Counted from the first letter of the stretch, positions 1 through 9,760 are shown. The stretch: DNA of 48,977 bases from an uncultured Clostridia bacterium (GCA_944389395.1 CALXME010000006.1:1-48977), one strand, 5' to 3'. A program made the numbers and translations. Notes: generated by a model from the sequence alone, not told the origin.

Positions 1-75
1 ATGGTGGGACTCGAACCCACATGGTTTCCCGCTGGATTTTGAGTCCAGTGCGTCTACCAATTCCGCCACATCGGC
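1..75 (-). tRNA. tRNA-Leu (anticodon CAA), 3' end cut by window edge
   Basis: Read on the minus strand, the sequence begins GCCGATG (acceptor 5' strand) and continues with a D arm containing GGTAGACGC. The anticodon stem CTGGA/TCCAG encloses loop CTCAAAA, so the anticodon is CAA, reading UUG. A long variable arm typical of a class II tRNA and a T arm with GGTTCGAGTCCC follow. The 3' acceptor strand stops after CAT at the window edge, so about four bases plus the discriminator and CCA lie outside. Confidence 0.95.
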
Positions 76-151
76 ATGTTTAAATACTTTTATATCTTAG
101 CACATATTCACAAAAATGTCTAGCCTTTTTTAAAGTTTTTACAAACTCCCT

Positions 152-310
152 GTTACTGGTTAATGGTTTTTCACTTTTATTACTCAAAAGTATTGTTCTA
201 TTAATATTTTGCAGGCAAGACCCGGATTGTTACGCCCCAGCTATGTTTTGCCAAATAATATTAATAGAACAATACTTTTAGTATTCATTTTTAAACCATT
301 AATTAGTAAC
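152..310. repeat. Long hairpin element A with conserved apical sequence
   Basis: This gap between the tRNA and the lysozyme gene holds no gene. A perfect 23-bp inverted repeat (186-208 with 257-279) encloses a second 8-bp stem, GGCAAGAC (214-221) with GTTTTGCC (245-252, one G-U pair), and a 23-nt apical segment (222-244) containing GGATTGTT and AGCTAT. An outer imperfect inverted repeat (152-171 with 293-310) frames it. A second copy with the same apex but different stems lies at 21303-21387. It could be a structured RNA, a miniature mobile element or an elaborate terminator; the sequence alone does not decide. Confidence 0.75.
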
Positions 311-405
311 AACTCCCTAAATAACTGGTTGCAATTCATAGTAAAAAAATTAACAATTTCTAATATTATATAAAACAGCTGTGAATTGTAACTAACTATT
401 CCATA

Positions 406-1659
406 CTATAATCTAATCACTTGCCCCGGATATATCAAATTCGGATTGCGAATACCATTTTTATTTGCTAAATATCTTACTGTAACACCATATCTTCTAG
501 AAATCCCCCACAAAGTATCGCCTCTTTTTACTATATAACTACCATTCTGTGTCATAGTAGAAGTGCCTAAATCCATATTGACAGGTATTCTTAATCTTTG
601 ACCTGGATATATTAAATTCGGGTTTTGAATTTGGTTTAATTGAGCAATGCTTTGAACAGTAGTACCATATTGTCTTGATAAATTCCATAAATTATCTCCT
701 CTTTTTACAGTATAAATAACACATCCCATTTCACAGCTATCTCCTGTATTTTGTTTGTTTGTTGTAATTCTTAATACCTGACCTGGATATATTAAATTAG
801 GATTAGCAATTCCATTTTCTGTTACAAGTTGTTGTACTGTTGTTTGGTATCTATTTGCAATTGCACTTAAGGTATCACCTCTTTTTACAGTATAGTAAGT
901 AAGTTGTGCCTCTTCTCCTGTATTAGGATTTTCTACTGGTGGACAATTTGTACATTCTTCTAAAAAGATATTATCTGTAAATCTATTTCTATCTACATAT
1001 CCATTCACACCTGCAACTATACCTCTACTAGTATACTGCCATCCTTCCCAATTTTGCCAATTAGAAGCACTATTTAACAAACCTGATTCACTTCCCCAAT
1101 ATGCCACCCATAATGGATATTGATTTGCTAATTCTCTACTAAATACTCTTTGAGCATCATTTAAATTACTATAAATAACAACTTCTTTACCTGTTAATTG
1201 CTGAACTGTTTCTAAAAAGACTTTAGAAATTTCATTAATTTCACTAACTGTTATTCCTCCTCTAAATTGTTCAAAATCCATTGCTAATTTACAATCTGGT
1301 GTTTTTCCACTAATAACAGATGCAAAGAATTGTGCTTGCTCTCTAGCAGATTGCACATTAGTGGCTGTTACAAAATGATAAAATCCAACTTTTAACCCAT
1401 TGGCCTTTGCATTTGCATAATTACGTTCAAAATATGGATCTTTAAAAGTTGTTCCTTCACTAGCTTTTATGTACACAACTTCAATTCCTGCCGACTTTAC
1501 TTGTGCATAATCGATATTTCCCTGCCAATTACTAACATCTAATCCTTCGTAACTTGCTGAACTTATAGGAGAAACTGCTTCTGTTATCGTTAAATTCATA
1601 AATATCATCATTGTTATAATTAAAAATAACGATACTATTTTTCGCAATTTTTTTATCAT
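406..1659 (-). CDS. Secreted GH25 lysozyme with three LysM domains
   Basis: This is a peptidoglycan muramidase. A signal peptide or anchor (about residues 1-28) is followed by a glycoside hydrolase family 25 domain (about 38-230). The domain opens with GLDVSNWQGNIDY and carries the acidic pair in KLAMDFEQF, the usual GH25 catalytic residues. Three LysM modules (about 254-299, 315-360, 374-417) share the pattern VKRGDxLxxIxxxYGxxV...NPNLIYPGQ and should bind cell-wall glycan. A GGGAGG ribosome site precedes the ATG. A 10-bp inverted repeat lies just upstream. It probably acts outside the cell in wall turnover. The family call is firm; the physiological role is inferred. Confidence 0.93.
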   Translation of the reverse strand: MIKKLRKIVSLFLIITMMIFMNLTITEAVSPISSASYEGLDVSNWQGNIDYAQVKSAGIEVVYIKASEGTTFKDPYFERNYANAKANGLKVGFYHFVTATNVQSAREQAQFFASVISGKTPDCKLAMDFEQFRGGITVSEINEISKVFLETVQQLTGKEVVIYSNLNDAQRVFSRELANQYPLWVAYWGSESGLLNSASNWQNWEGWQYTSRGIVAGVNGYVDRNRFTDNIFLEECTNCPPVENPNTGEEAQLTYYTVKRGDTLSAIANRYQTTVQQLVTENGIANPNLIYPGQVLRITTNKQNTGDSCEMGCVIYTVKRGDNLWNLSRQYGTTVQSIAQLNQIQNPNLIYPGQRLRIPVNMDLGTSTMTQNGSYIVKRGDTLWGISRRYGVTVRYLANKNGIRNPNLIYPGQVIRL

Positions 1660-1672
1660 AAAAAAATCCTCC

Positions 1673-1704
1673 CTTGCATATATTTATATGTTATTATATG
1701 CAAG
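1673..1704. promoter_or_regulatory. Inverted repeat in the lysozyme leader
   Basis: CTTGCATATA (1673-1682) and TATATGCAAG (1695-1704) are perfect 10-bp inverted arms with a 12-nt spacer, immediately upstream of the GGGAGG ribosome site. It could be an operator or a leader hairpin close to the ribosome site. No regulator is identified. Confidence 0.4.
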
Positions 1705-1737
1705 AAAGAATTTTCAGTTCTTTTTACTTTCTTCAAT

Positions 1738-4102
1738 CTATTCAGATTTTTTTTCGATTTCCTCATATTTCATAACATGTATAGTTCTAATAGAAATCTC
1801 TGAAAAGTCATCTTTTTCATCCTCAAATTCTACTAAATGAAAAGCTTTTTCTTCTTTTAGATTTAGTTTTAACTTAGACATATCAACTAATATCTTAGTG
1901 GATAAATCTTGTCCTATTGGAAGTGTTTTATTTTGATTATCATAAAAAATACTATTTGTGAAACTAATTGCGTGCATTCCTCTTTTTAAGTTTAATTTAA
2001 ATAGATATATATTATCTACTTTTTTAGTTATATTTTTTTGTAACATTAATTTTTGTGTCATTATTTCTTGAATTTCATTTTCTGGATTAATATTAAAAAC
2101 ATTAAAATTATTAACTGATAACATATTTTCTGTAGAAGCTAAATATACTGGTAAATCTTCTGACACAACTACCTTATCTAGTGCATTTTTAATATTCTCT
2201 ACTATTTGTTCTAAAGTCATCTTATAACCAATTGGTTTAGTATTTTTAGAAATTTCTAATATACTAAATTTGTCTTTTGGTAATTCGCGATGTTTTTTAT
2301 TTGCGATTATAGAAACTTTTGTACTATCTTGTGCTATACCACCAAAAATATCAAAATCATCTTCTAATAATGCCTTTTCATCTCTTGCTTGTCTTTTTAT
2401 TTCACGTAAGTTCACTTCTATTTCACGTGGTAATACTTCATTATTTTTAATTTTATTTAATAAATCCAATATATCTGTGCTTGCGATATAAATTCCATCT
2501 AATTCTTCTTTAGAAAGTTTTTCTCTTTGAATTTTATCCATGATATTTCCAAAGTTTTCTATATCTTCTACATAATCAAAAGATTTTGTTATTTTTTTAA
2601 TTAAAGTAACTTCTTCTTCCTCTCCTTCTGGCAAAGTTGCTACTTCATCTTTATTACTATATTTCCAAAATTCAAAAATACTCTTTTTGTGACTATCAAT
2701 TTCTTCAATAAATAATGTAGCATTTTCGATTTTTTTCTTCATGTTTTTAGTTTTTAATTTTAATGCATTAATATCCATCATCAAATCTTTTAATTGATTT
2801 TCTCTTAATTCACAGGCTTGATAGACTTCCATCAATTCTTCTATTGTATAATTTTCTTTTCTTTTCTTTTTCTTTACTGGATGTTTTTTTCTAATTGGTC
2901 TTGTTTCTACTTGAATAGAAGGAACCTTTTCTTCTATTTCTCCTATATCTTCTGTTTGCCTCATTTTTTTCTTGCTTTTCTTTTTGTTGTATTTAAAATA
3001 ATATTTAAATTTTCCAAAAAACGTTTTCTTACATTCTAAAAAAGTTGAAATTTGTTTTTCTTTTGCTAAATATTCTATTTCTTGTTCTGCTACTTGTTGC
3101 TTTAACCTTTGTAATTTTTCTCTATTTTCTCTAATTGATTTAATAAAATCTCTATTTTTTATTCTCCCTGAGCGGTATTTTTCATTTATCCATGTAGGCA
3201 TTTTTTCATATTGCATCAAATTATTTTCATCAAAAAAAGCTATTTCACCAGTATCAGTTACATCTGTTCTAAATTCAAAATAATGTGGTAATTCTGTTTG
3301 TAAAATAAACATTGCTTTTAGCAATTTATAAAATTGCATAGCCTTTGTTTTGGAATCTAAAATGATTTTATAAGAACTTTTTATATTTCCATAAACACCG
3401 TGTTTCTCCTACAATGTGGATACTAAAATTACCATCTTTATCATATACGTCATAAATGAATGGCCAATTTTTAGTAAACAACCATAAATAGTTTTCGATA
3501 TCTTCATACTCTGTTTTTTTCAGATAAGTTGTAGTATATTTAACATTTCTAACAGGAACAAATATCTGTCCACTTACTCTTTTGGCTAATTTCTTTTTTA
3601 ATAAATAAAAGAAAGCAGAATAATCTGTATCTTCAGTAGGTACTAACATGAAATATTGGTCTGTATTTTCAGAATAATAGATTTGCCACAAATAATTCCC
3701 TTCAAATTTAACTTTAAAAGGAATTTCCTTGTTTAAATTATTCTGTTCTTTCTCTATCTTTTCGATATCCGTTGTTTGTATTTGTCTTAGCATATTCAAA
3801 AAAGTAGTATGCCTCAAAATATTTTCTTCATTTTTATTATCTAAATAATCTATTAATGGTCTTGCCTTTTTATATTTTTCTTCTAATTCGTCCATTCTAT
3901 TAGTAGGTGTTAATAAAATTTGTATATCTTTTACTGGTATATATCGATATTGTTTATATTGTTTTTCATCATAAAATTTAGGTATTCTAAATTCTAATGG
4001 TTCTGTTTTTCGAATAGCCATTGGTATTTTTTCAAAATCTAATCCAATATATGTTAATATTTCTTGTATACCATTTTCTGATATTTGCTTTTTTCTTGGC
4101 AA
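1738..4102 (-). CDS. Large unknown coiled-coil protein, split by a +1 frameshift at a CGG codon
   Basis: I do not recognise this family. Two adjacent open frames, 3368-4102 (244 codons, TTG start, GAGAGGGG ribosome site) and 1738-3339 (533 codons), look like one gene. The downstream frame stays open upstream of its first ATG. Skipping the C at 3400 in the zero-frame codon CGG (3398-3400) joins ...IHIVGET to GVYGNIKSSYKIILDSK without loss, giving a 787-residue product. The N-terminal part is globular. The middle (about residues 300-500) is charged with likely coiled coils and a Lys-rich stretch. The C-terminal part is mixed alpha/beta. There is no signal peptide. It lies 27 nt downstream of the deacetylase and is probably co-transcribed. 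Alternatives are a pseudogene, a sequence error or two genes. Confidence 0.6.
3398..3400 (-). other. Putative +1 frameshift site (CGG) in the unknown gene
   Basis: The zero frame reads GTA GGA GAA ACA CGG TGT and hits TAA twelve codons past CGG. Skipping the C gives GGT GTT TAT and opens the long downstream frame. An AGGAG sequence lies five nucleotides upstream and could act like an internal Shine-Dalgarno stimulator. Confidence 0.55.
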
Positions 4103-4129
4103 TTTAATACCCCTCTCTTTTTTGTTTAT

Positions 4130-5071
4130 CTATTTTATTATTTCATAAAAATTTTTAAATTCATATCCCTGTTGTTTCATATAAGATATGATTTGTGGTA
4201 GTGCTTCTGCAGTGATTTTTTTAGTTGGTGCATCATGCATCAATACAACAACACTATTTCTATTTGAAATTGTTTGCTGTAATCTAGTAATTTCATATTC
4301 AATTGTTAAATCATTTTTTTCTGCATCTCCTGTTAATGCATTCCAATCCACATATAAAATCCCATTTTCTTCTAATAATTTAATAGATTCTGTCTTTATC
4401 GTTGCATAAGGTCCTCCTGAAGAACCTCCTGGAAATCGAAAAAGATGTGACTGATATTCTGGAACCTGTATTGCTTTTTTAACAGCCTCATTACATTTAT
4501 TGTATTCATCTAATACAGCTTGGGGAGAAGCATAAATACTAGAATAAACATGTGAATAACCATGATTTGCAATATAATGCCCTTCCTCATACATTCTTTT
4601 TACTATTTCTGGCATTGCTTCTACTCTAGAACCTAATACAAAAAAAGTTGCTGGTACATTTTCTTGTTTTAATATATCTAAAATAGTAGGAGTTACACTA
4701 GATGGTCCATCATCAAAAGTTAGAAAAGCTCTTTTTGTATCTGATTTATAAATATGTTTCATATTCTCTTTTCCTACTTCTGTAAGTTTTGGTATTTTTT
4801 CTTGCCTTATTCTTTCTTTTTCTGCTTCTATTTCTGCTTGCTTTTCTTCTTCTTGTTTATGAAGTAATGATAGTTGTGTTTCGTATTTTTTATATTGTTG
4901 ATTTCTTTGCATAATTTGTAATATATTTTGCATTATTAATATCAAAACTATCATAATAATTAATAGGAAAATTATTATTAAAACTTTTTGAGTTTTTATT
5001 TTTTTGTTTAATGCTAAATTTTTCCAACCTGTTGTTTTAGTTAGTTGATAAATATTTCCATTTTTTTTCAC
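4130..5071 (-). CDS. Membrane-anchored polysaccharide deacetylase (NodB family)
   Basis: This is a 313-residue carbohydrate esterase 4 enzyme, probably deacetylating peptidoglycan or another wall polymer outside the membrane. An N-terminal transmembrane anchor (about 28-52) is followed by a Gln/Glu-rich coiled-coil linker and the NodB domain (about 112-310). The motifs are visible in order: TFDDGPS (metal-binding Asp), HGYSHVYS (the two His), RFPGGSSG, DWNALTGD and LMHDAP. The start is GTG with an AAGGGG ribosome site. The frameshifted unknown gene follows after 27 nt. The exact substrate cannot be told from sequence. Confidence 0.9.
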   Translation of the reverse strand: MKKNGNIYQLTKTTGWKNLALNKKIKTQKVLIIIFLLIIMIVLILIMQNILQIMQRNQQYKKYETQLSLLHKQEEEKQAEIEAEKERIRQEKIPKLTEVGKENMKHIYKSDTKRAFLTFDDGPSSVTPTILDILKQENVPATFFVLGSRVEAMPEIVKRMYEEGHYIANHGYSHVYSSIYASPQAVLDEYNKCNEAVKKAIQVPEYQSHLFRFPGGSSGGPYATIKTESIKLLEENGILYVDWNALTGDAEKNDLTIEYEITRLQQTISNRNSVVVLMHDAPTKKITAEALPQIISYMKQQGYEFKNFYEIIK

Positions 5072-5143
5072 ATCTGTTACCCCTTTATTTCAGAAATTAA
5101 AATATATTAATTTTTGTATTTTTTATTATTTATAAAATTTGTT

Positions 5144-5169
5144 AAGGACGCTCTTTTTAGAACGTCCTT
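5144..5169 (-). terminator. Intrinsic terminator of the small membrane protein gene
   Basis: The AAGGACG and CGTCCTT arms enclose an AT-rich loop, with U-rich sequence on the minus-strand 3' side. It separates the small gene at 5177 from the deacetylase gene. Confidence 0.65.
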
Positions 5170-5176
5170 TCCTTTG

Positions 5177-5404
5177 TTAATGATTATCTTTAATAGGAGC
5201 ATTAACTGTTACAACATCTAAGCTTGCTAAAGCGTTTTCTTGTTTTATTTGTTGTAAACAAAAAGTATAGGCTATTATTACAATTAAAAATATAATAACT
5301 AATATCACAATTCTAAAAATAATATCCCCTATTGATAATTTTGCTTTGTGTTTTGCTTTTTTAGACGTCTTAACTTTTTCTTTTCCTTCTTTTGTTTCTT
5401 CCAT
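5177..5404 (-). CDS. Small single-pass membrane protein, unknown
   Basis: This is a 75-residue protein. A Lys/Glu-rich cytoplasmic N-terminus (about 1-24) is followed by one strongly hydrophobic helix (about 27-50) and a short polar tail ending NAPIKDNH. An AGGAG ribosome site lies seven nucleotides before the ATG. It begins 23 nt after the metG stop and ends at a terminator, so it is probably the last gene of the metG transcript. No family is recognised. Confidence 0.7.
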   Translation of the reverse strand: MEETKEGKEKVKTSKKAKHKAKLSIGDIIFRIVILVIIFLIVIIAYTFCLQQIKQENALASLDVVTVNAPIKDNH

Positions 5405-5427
5405 CTTTTTCTCCTTTCTTTCGTTTT

Positions 5428-7002
5428 CTACTTTTTCATTAATCCTTTGATATACTCTACTTCTTCTGCTACATTTAATCTCATAAAAATAGGTTGTCCT
5501 TTTTCGATTACTTTTATATTTTGTATTTTATCATATTCTTGTAAAGAATTCCATACTTTTTGCTCATTATTTTCAATTCCTATTTGATGTAAAATATTAT
5601 CAGCAGTTTCATTCATAAAAGGTTTAATCATAATTGCTATTTTCCTTAAATTTTCTATCAAATGATACATCACTGACTTTAATTCTTCTGTTTTTTCTTC
5701 TTTAGCTAATGTCCATGGCATTGTTTCATCAATATATTTATTAGTCCTAGCAATTAAATTCCATATTTCTTGTATGGCATTTGCAATTTCATAATTTTGC
5801 CATTTTTTTTCAAAAGCTTCTATTTGTTCCATTGCATATTTCTCTAATTCTTCATCTACTAAATTAGGTTTCCCATTATATCCTGTAATATTACCATCAA
5901 AATATTTATTTACCATAGAAACAGTCCTATTTAATAAATTACTTAAATCATTACATAAATCATAATTATATCTCTCTATAAATGCCTCTGGTGAGAAAAT
6001 TCCATCTTGTCCCACTGGCACTTCTCTCAATAAGAAATATCTAACAGCATCTAATCCGTATCTTTCTATTAAACTTTCTGGATAAATCACATTTCCTTTT
6101 GATTTAGACATTTTTCCATCTTTCATAGTAATCCAGTTATGCACTAAAATCGTTTTAGGAAGAGGCAAATCTAATGCCATCAAGAATATAGGCCAATAAA
6201 TCAAATGGAATCTCGCAATATCTTTTCCTACAATTTGTAAATCTGCTGGCCAATACTTTTTAAATAAAGTATCATCTTCTGATAAGTATCCTAATGCTGT
6301 AATATAATTTGTTAAAGCATCTAGCCATACATAAATTACATGTTTCGGGTCTTTTAATACTTTAATTCCCCAATCAAAAGAAGTTCTTGTTACACATAAA
6401 TCTTCTAATCCTGGTTTAATAAAATTGTTGATTATTTCATTTTTTCGATATTCTGGTTTGATAAAATCTGGATGTTCTTCGTAATATTTTAATAATCTAT
6501 CTACATATTTTTTCATATTAAAAAAATATGCCTCTTCTTTCATTAGTCTAACATCTCTACCACAATCTGGACATTTTCCATTTACTAATTGTGTTTGTGT
6601 AAAAAATGTTTCACATGGTAAGCAATACCAGCCTTCATATTCTCCTTTGTAAATATCTCCTTGTTCCATAAATCTGTCAAATATTTTTTGTACAACTACT
6701 TCATGTCTTTGTTCTGTTGTTTGAATAAAATCATCATAAGAAATATCCATTTTGTTCCATAATTCTTTTGCCATTTTAGCCATTTTATCTACATATTCTT
6801 TTGGTGTTTCTCCAGCTTCTTTTGCTTTCTCTTCTACTTTTTGTCCATGTTCATCTGTTCCAGTTAGCATATAACTATCTTGTCCTTTTAAAATATGATA
6901 TCTTTTCATTGTGTCTGCCAAAACTGTTGTATATGCTGTTCCGATATGAAATCTTCCACTTGGATAATAGATTGGTGTTGTTACATAAAATGTATTTTTC
7001 AA
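5428..7002 (-). CDS. metG: Methionyl-tRNA synthetase
   Basis: It charges tRNA-Met with methionine. The class I signature HIGT (about 19-22) and KMSKS (296-300) are present. The zinc-knuckle cysteines are at 127, 130, 144 and 147 (CLPC and CPDC), which places it in the two-CxxC MetRS group. At 524 residues it ends after the anticodon-binding helices and lacks the C-terminal Trbp111-like tRNA-binding domain found in many longer bacterial MetRS. The start is TTG, supported by GGAGG eight nucleotides upstream. I see no T-box leader in the 78-nt gap before it. Confidence 0.96.
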   Translation of the reverse strand: MKNTFYVTTPIYYPSGRFHIGTAYTTVLADTMKRYHILKGQDSYMLTGTDEHGQKVEEKAKEAGETPKEYVDKMAKMAKELWNKMDISYDDFIQTTEQRHEVVVQKIFDRFMEQGDIYKGEYEGWYCLPCETFFTQTQLVNGKCPDCGRDVRLMKEEAYFFNMKKYVDRLLKYYEEHPDFIKPEYRKNEIINNFIKPGLEDLCVTRTSFDWGIKVLKDPKHVIYVWLDALTNYITALGYLSEDDTLFKKYWPADLQIVGKDIARFHLIYWPIFLMALDLPLPKTILVHNWITMKDGKMSKSKGNVIYPESLIERYGLDAVRYFLLREVPVGQDGIFSPEAFIERYNYDLCNDLSNLLNRTVSMVNKYFDGNITGYNGKPNLVDEELEKYAMEQIEAFEKKWQNYEIANAIQEIWNLIARTNKYIDETMPWTLAKEEKTEELKSVMYHLIENLRKIAIMIKPFMNETADNILHQIGIENNEQKVWNSLQEYDKIQNIKVIEKGQPIFMRLNVAEEVEYIKGLMKK

Positions 7003-7080
7003 AATGAATTCCTCCTTTGATTTTCTCTCTTTTTAATGACATTATCTTATCACATTTTTTTCCAGTTGTCTAGCTAGTTT

Positions 7081-8790
7081 TTAGTTATAAGTGACTTTAT
7101 CATAATTTCGATAGATACAATTTATATTTACTGCTTTGCTTAAATATAAAAATGTAATATAATAAGTATTTGTATTTTCCATTCCTGTGAAATAACAGGT
7201 AACTCCTCCTATTCTTGTATCTATATGGTCAATTTGAAATTTTGTAATCATGGCAACTAGATTAACTTTTTCGAAAGTTTCTTGTGGGATTTCTGGATAA
7301 TTTAATTGATTTCTTTCTAGAAAGTTTTTTACAGCATTTTTATTCCCTAATCTTACAGCATAAATTCCTTGTTCATATTTTCTTAATTCATTAGACCAAC
7401 TAGGTACTTCATAGTAAATAGGATTTTTGAATGGTACTATTTTATTATCTGACATTTGATATTTTTGCCTATTATTTGTATATTTGACATCTTCTAATAT
7501 ATTTTTTAGTTCTTGGATTTTGCTTATATTATTTCTAACTACCACTCCACCTGTATCTGTTCTTTTAATTACCATTCTGTTTTCTTTTTCATAAGCAATT
7601 ACATAATTTTTGCTGATTGTATCATAATCTAATTCTATGTAGTTTTCTTCTTGTTCTATTTGTTCCATTTCTTCAGTAGAGAGTATGCTTCCTTGCCCTA
7701 AACTTTCAATAGAATGTATCAGTCCGTTTACAATCTTTTGATATCCTTCTTCTCCTTTTTGAAATGCATAATAGCTATCTTCTCCTTTAACTTTATATAT
7801 AACTCTATCTGGTGTTTCAAAATATTGAACATTATTTTCTTGGTCTGTTTGTTGTGGTTTAATTTGTGTAAAGATAAGCATTCCAATACATATAGTTAAT
7901 AATAATGTTGTGACTCCTATTAATGCCTTATATTCTTTGAATTTTTCAGACAATTTGAGCATTTTAATCCTTCTTTCCATATTTTTTTTACCATCTGTTA
8001 CACTTAATACTTTAATTGCTTGTTTTTCTTCCCCACTTACTTGTAATAAGCTAACTAATGACTTTGCATAAGCTTTACTTTCCTTTTCTCCCAATTTTTT
8101 TAGAACTTCTTCATCTGTTTTTAATTCCATATCTTGTCTTACTTGATAGAAACAAAACCATATAATAGGATTAAACCAATAGATTGTTGCTATTATGATA
8201 AGAATTCTATTTAATAGCATATCTTTTCTTTTTTCGTGTGTTAATTCATGTATTAAAATATGTAAGATTGTTTTATCTTCTTTTTCTAGTATTTCTTTTG
8301 TCATCAAAATTTTAGGATGCAGGAATCCATAAATACATGGTACTTTTTTTGTATTTTGCCAAATTATCTTGATATTTTTTTTAATTCCTACAATTTGTTT
8401 TGCTTGTTCTAATAACTTTAAAATTCTTTCTTCTGTAGCTTCTTTTTTTCCGATTTTTCTTTTTAATTTTATCATTTCTATTAAATAAAAAGTAGCTAGT
8501 ATTAATATTCCCGCTATCCAAATAATAAAAATAGCTTTAGCAATAGATGTATTCGATATTTTTGTTTCTAAATTATCTAATCTGGTTATCCATTTACTCC
8601 AAAAAGGAATATATGCATTTTGCGATGGAATACTAATTCGGATTGGGATTAAAAGGCTTATTCCTAATAGTACCCACATTGAAAACTTCCATGTTGGTGA
8701 AATCTTTTTGTCAAATATTTTTCGCAAAATTAAAATAATTATTGCTAATAAACTAGTTAGTACTAACATAGATAAAATATGTACTGCCAT
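7081..8790 (-). CDS. BlaR1/MecR1-like M56 metallopeptidase
   Basis: A 569-residue membrane peptidase of the BlaR1 family. The N-terminal part has several transmembrane helices (about 1-25, 34-52, 85-106 and one near 200-220). The zinc motif HELTH is at 181-185, followed by the usual downstream Glu region. A further helix lies near 292-312. The extracellular C-terminal half does not show the SxxK penicillin-sensor domain of true BlaR1, so the signal is probably not a beta-lactam. It starts right after the blaI stop (TAG then ATG). It probably cleaves or inactivates the neighbouring BlaI repressor in response to an unknown cue. Confidence 0.85.
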   Translation of the reverse strand: MAVHILSMLVLTSLLAIIILILRKIFDKKISPTWKFSMWVLLGISLLIPIRISIPSQNAYIPFWSKWITRLDNLETKISNTSIAKAIFIIWIAGILILATFYLIEMIKLKRKIGKKEATEERILKLLEQAKQIVGIKKNIKIIWQNTKKVPCIYGFLHPKILMTKEILEKEDKTILHILIHELTHEKRKDMLLNRILIIIATIYWFNPIIWFCFYQVRQDMELKTDEEVLKKLGEKESKAYAKSLVSLLQVSGEEKQAIKVLSVTDGKKNMERRIKMLKLSEKFKEYKALIGVTTLLLTICIGMLIFTQIKPQQTDQENNVQYFETPDRVIYKVKGEDSYYAFQKGEEGYQKIVNGLIHSIESLGQGSILSTEEMEQIEQEENYIELDYDTISKNYVIAYEKENRMVIKRTDTGGVVVRNNISKIQELKNILEDVKYTNNRQKYQMSDNKIVPFKNPIYYEVPSWSNELRKYEQGIYAVRLGNKNAVKNFLERNQLNYPEIPQETFEKVNLVAMITKFQIDHIDTRIGGVTCYFTGMENTNTYYITFLYLSKAVNINCIYRNYDKVTYN

Positions 8791-9171
8791 CTATCCTTCC
8801 TCACTTTCAATTATATCCATTAAATCTTGTAAATCTTTTTTTGTTATTTTCTTTTCTTCTACAAAATTTAATAATAATTGATTGCAATTCCCATGATATA
8901 AACGTTTTAAGAAACTATCATTTTCCTTTTTTAGATATTCTTCTTGTGTAATATTTGCACAAAATTCGTTTTCTCTTCCTGCTTTTTCTATTGAACTTAC
9001 ACTTCCTTTTTCTACTAGTCGATATAGTAGAGTTTTTATAGTACTTTTATTTTTACTTTCTTCTCGGCTTAATATTTTAACAATTTGATTTAAAGTTAAA
9101 AATCTTTCTTCCCATAACACTTTCATTATCTCTAGCTCTGCTTCTGTTATTTTATATTTTTTTGATTCCAT
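8791..9171 (-). CDS. BlaI/MecI-family winged-helix repressor
   Basis: 126 residues, the usual length for the family. The N-terminal winged helix starts KITEAELEIMKVLWEE and contains STIKTLLYRLVEKGSV, the recognition-helix region. The C-terminal part is the dimerisation helix pair. The ATG has AAGGAG upstream and lies inside the 3' end of the signal peptidase gene (20-nt overlap); it is followed directly by the BlaR1-like gene. It is expected to repress this three-gene operon until BlaR1 acts. Confidence 0.92.
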   Translation of the reverse strand: MESKKYKITEAELEIMKVLWEERFLTLNQIVKILSREESKNKSTIKTLLYRLVEKGSVSSIEKAGRENEFCANITQEEYLKKENDSFLKRLYHGNCNQLLLNFVEEKKITKKDLQDLMDIIESEEG

Positions 9172-9760
9172 ATTTTTTCTCCTTATATTTTTTCCTTTTT
9201 TCTTTTCTTTCCTTTTTCCTATTATTTATCCTGTGGCTATACCAATAACATCCTATTAAAATGAAAATTAATAATATCAATATTATTTTGTTTTGCAAGA
9301 AATGCAACATTGTTCCAACTCCATTTATTTTGAATTGGTATTTTCCTTCTATTTCTTCATAAGTCACTTTATTTTTGTCTTTTACATGATTGTTATCTCC
9401 TTTTGTCGTATATTTCTTCATTCCATTTTCTTCTGTTATTTCTATTATTCTATGTGTTGTAATGGTTTCTCCATCTTGGAAAGAAATAATATCATTTACT
9501 TTTATTTCATCTTCTGGTACTTTTCTTACAAAAATGGAATCTCCTGTCATAATTGTAGGCTCCATACTACCTGAAACAATGATATAATTTTTGTATCCTA
9601 ATATACTTGGTGTTTCATTTGGGTTAATAAAAGATTTTATAATTAATGTAAAATTGATAATCACAATTGGTATGATTATAATGTATATTATTATACTAAC
9701 TATTTTCCATATTCTTGTTGCTCTTTGCTTTTCTTTTGCTATTTTATTGACTTGATACAT
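9152..9760 (-). CDS. Signal peptidase I, SipW/ER type
   Basis: A 202-residue membrane serine protease that removes signal peptides from exported proteins. A first transmembrane helix (about 20-44) precedes the catalytic motif SGSMEPTI with Ser65. The second catalytic residue is His103 (TTHRI) instead of the Lys of classic bacterial enzymes, which marks the SipW/eukaryotic-type subgroup. A second helix (about 157-172) is followed by a very basic tail. It is the first gene of an operon with blaI and blaR1-like genes and overlaps blaI. SipW-type enzymes usually serve a few dedicated substrates; none is visible next to it. Confidence 0.9.
   Translation of the reverse strand: MYQVNKIAKEKQRATRIWKIVSIIIYIIIIPIVIINFTLIIKSFINPNETPSILGYKNYIIVSGSMEPTIMTGDSIFVRKVPEDEIKVNDIISFQDGETITTHRIIEITEENGMKKYTTKGDNNHVKDKNKVTYEEIEGKYQFKINGVGTMLHFLQNKIILILLIFILIGCYWYSHRINNRKKERKEKRKKYKEKKYGIKKI

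Noticed and set aside
7003..7080. T-box leader before metG
   Set aside because: The gap is only 78 nt and shows no T-box consensus or specifier hairpin.
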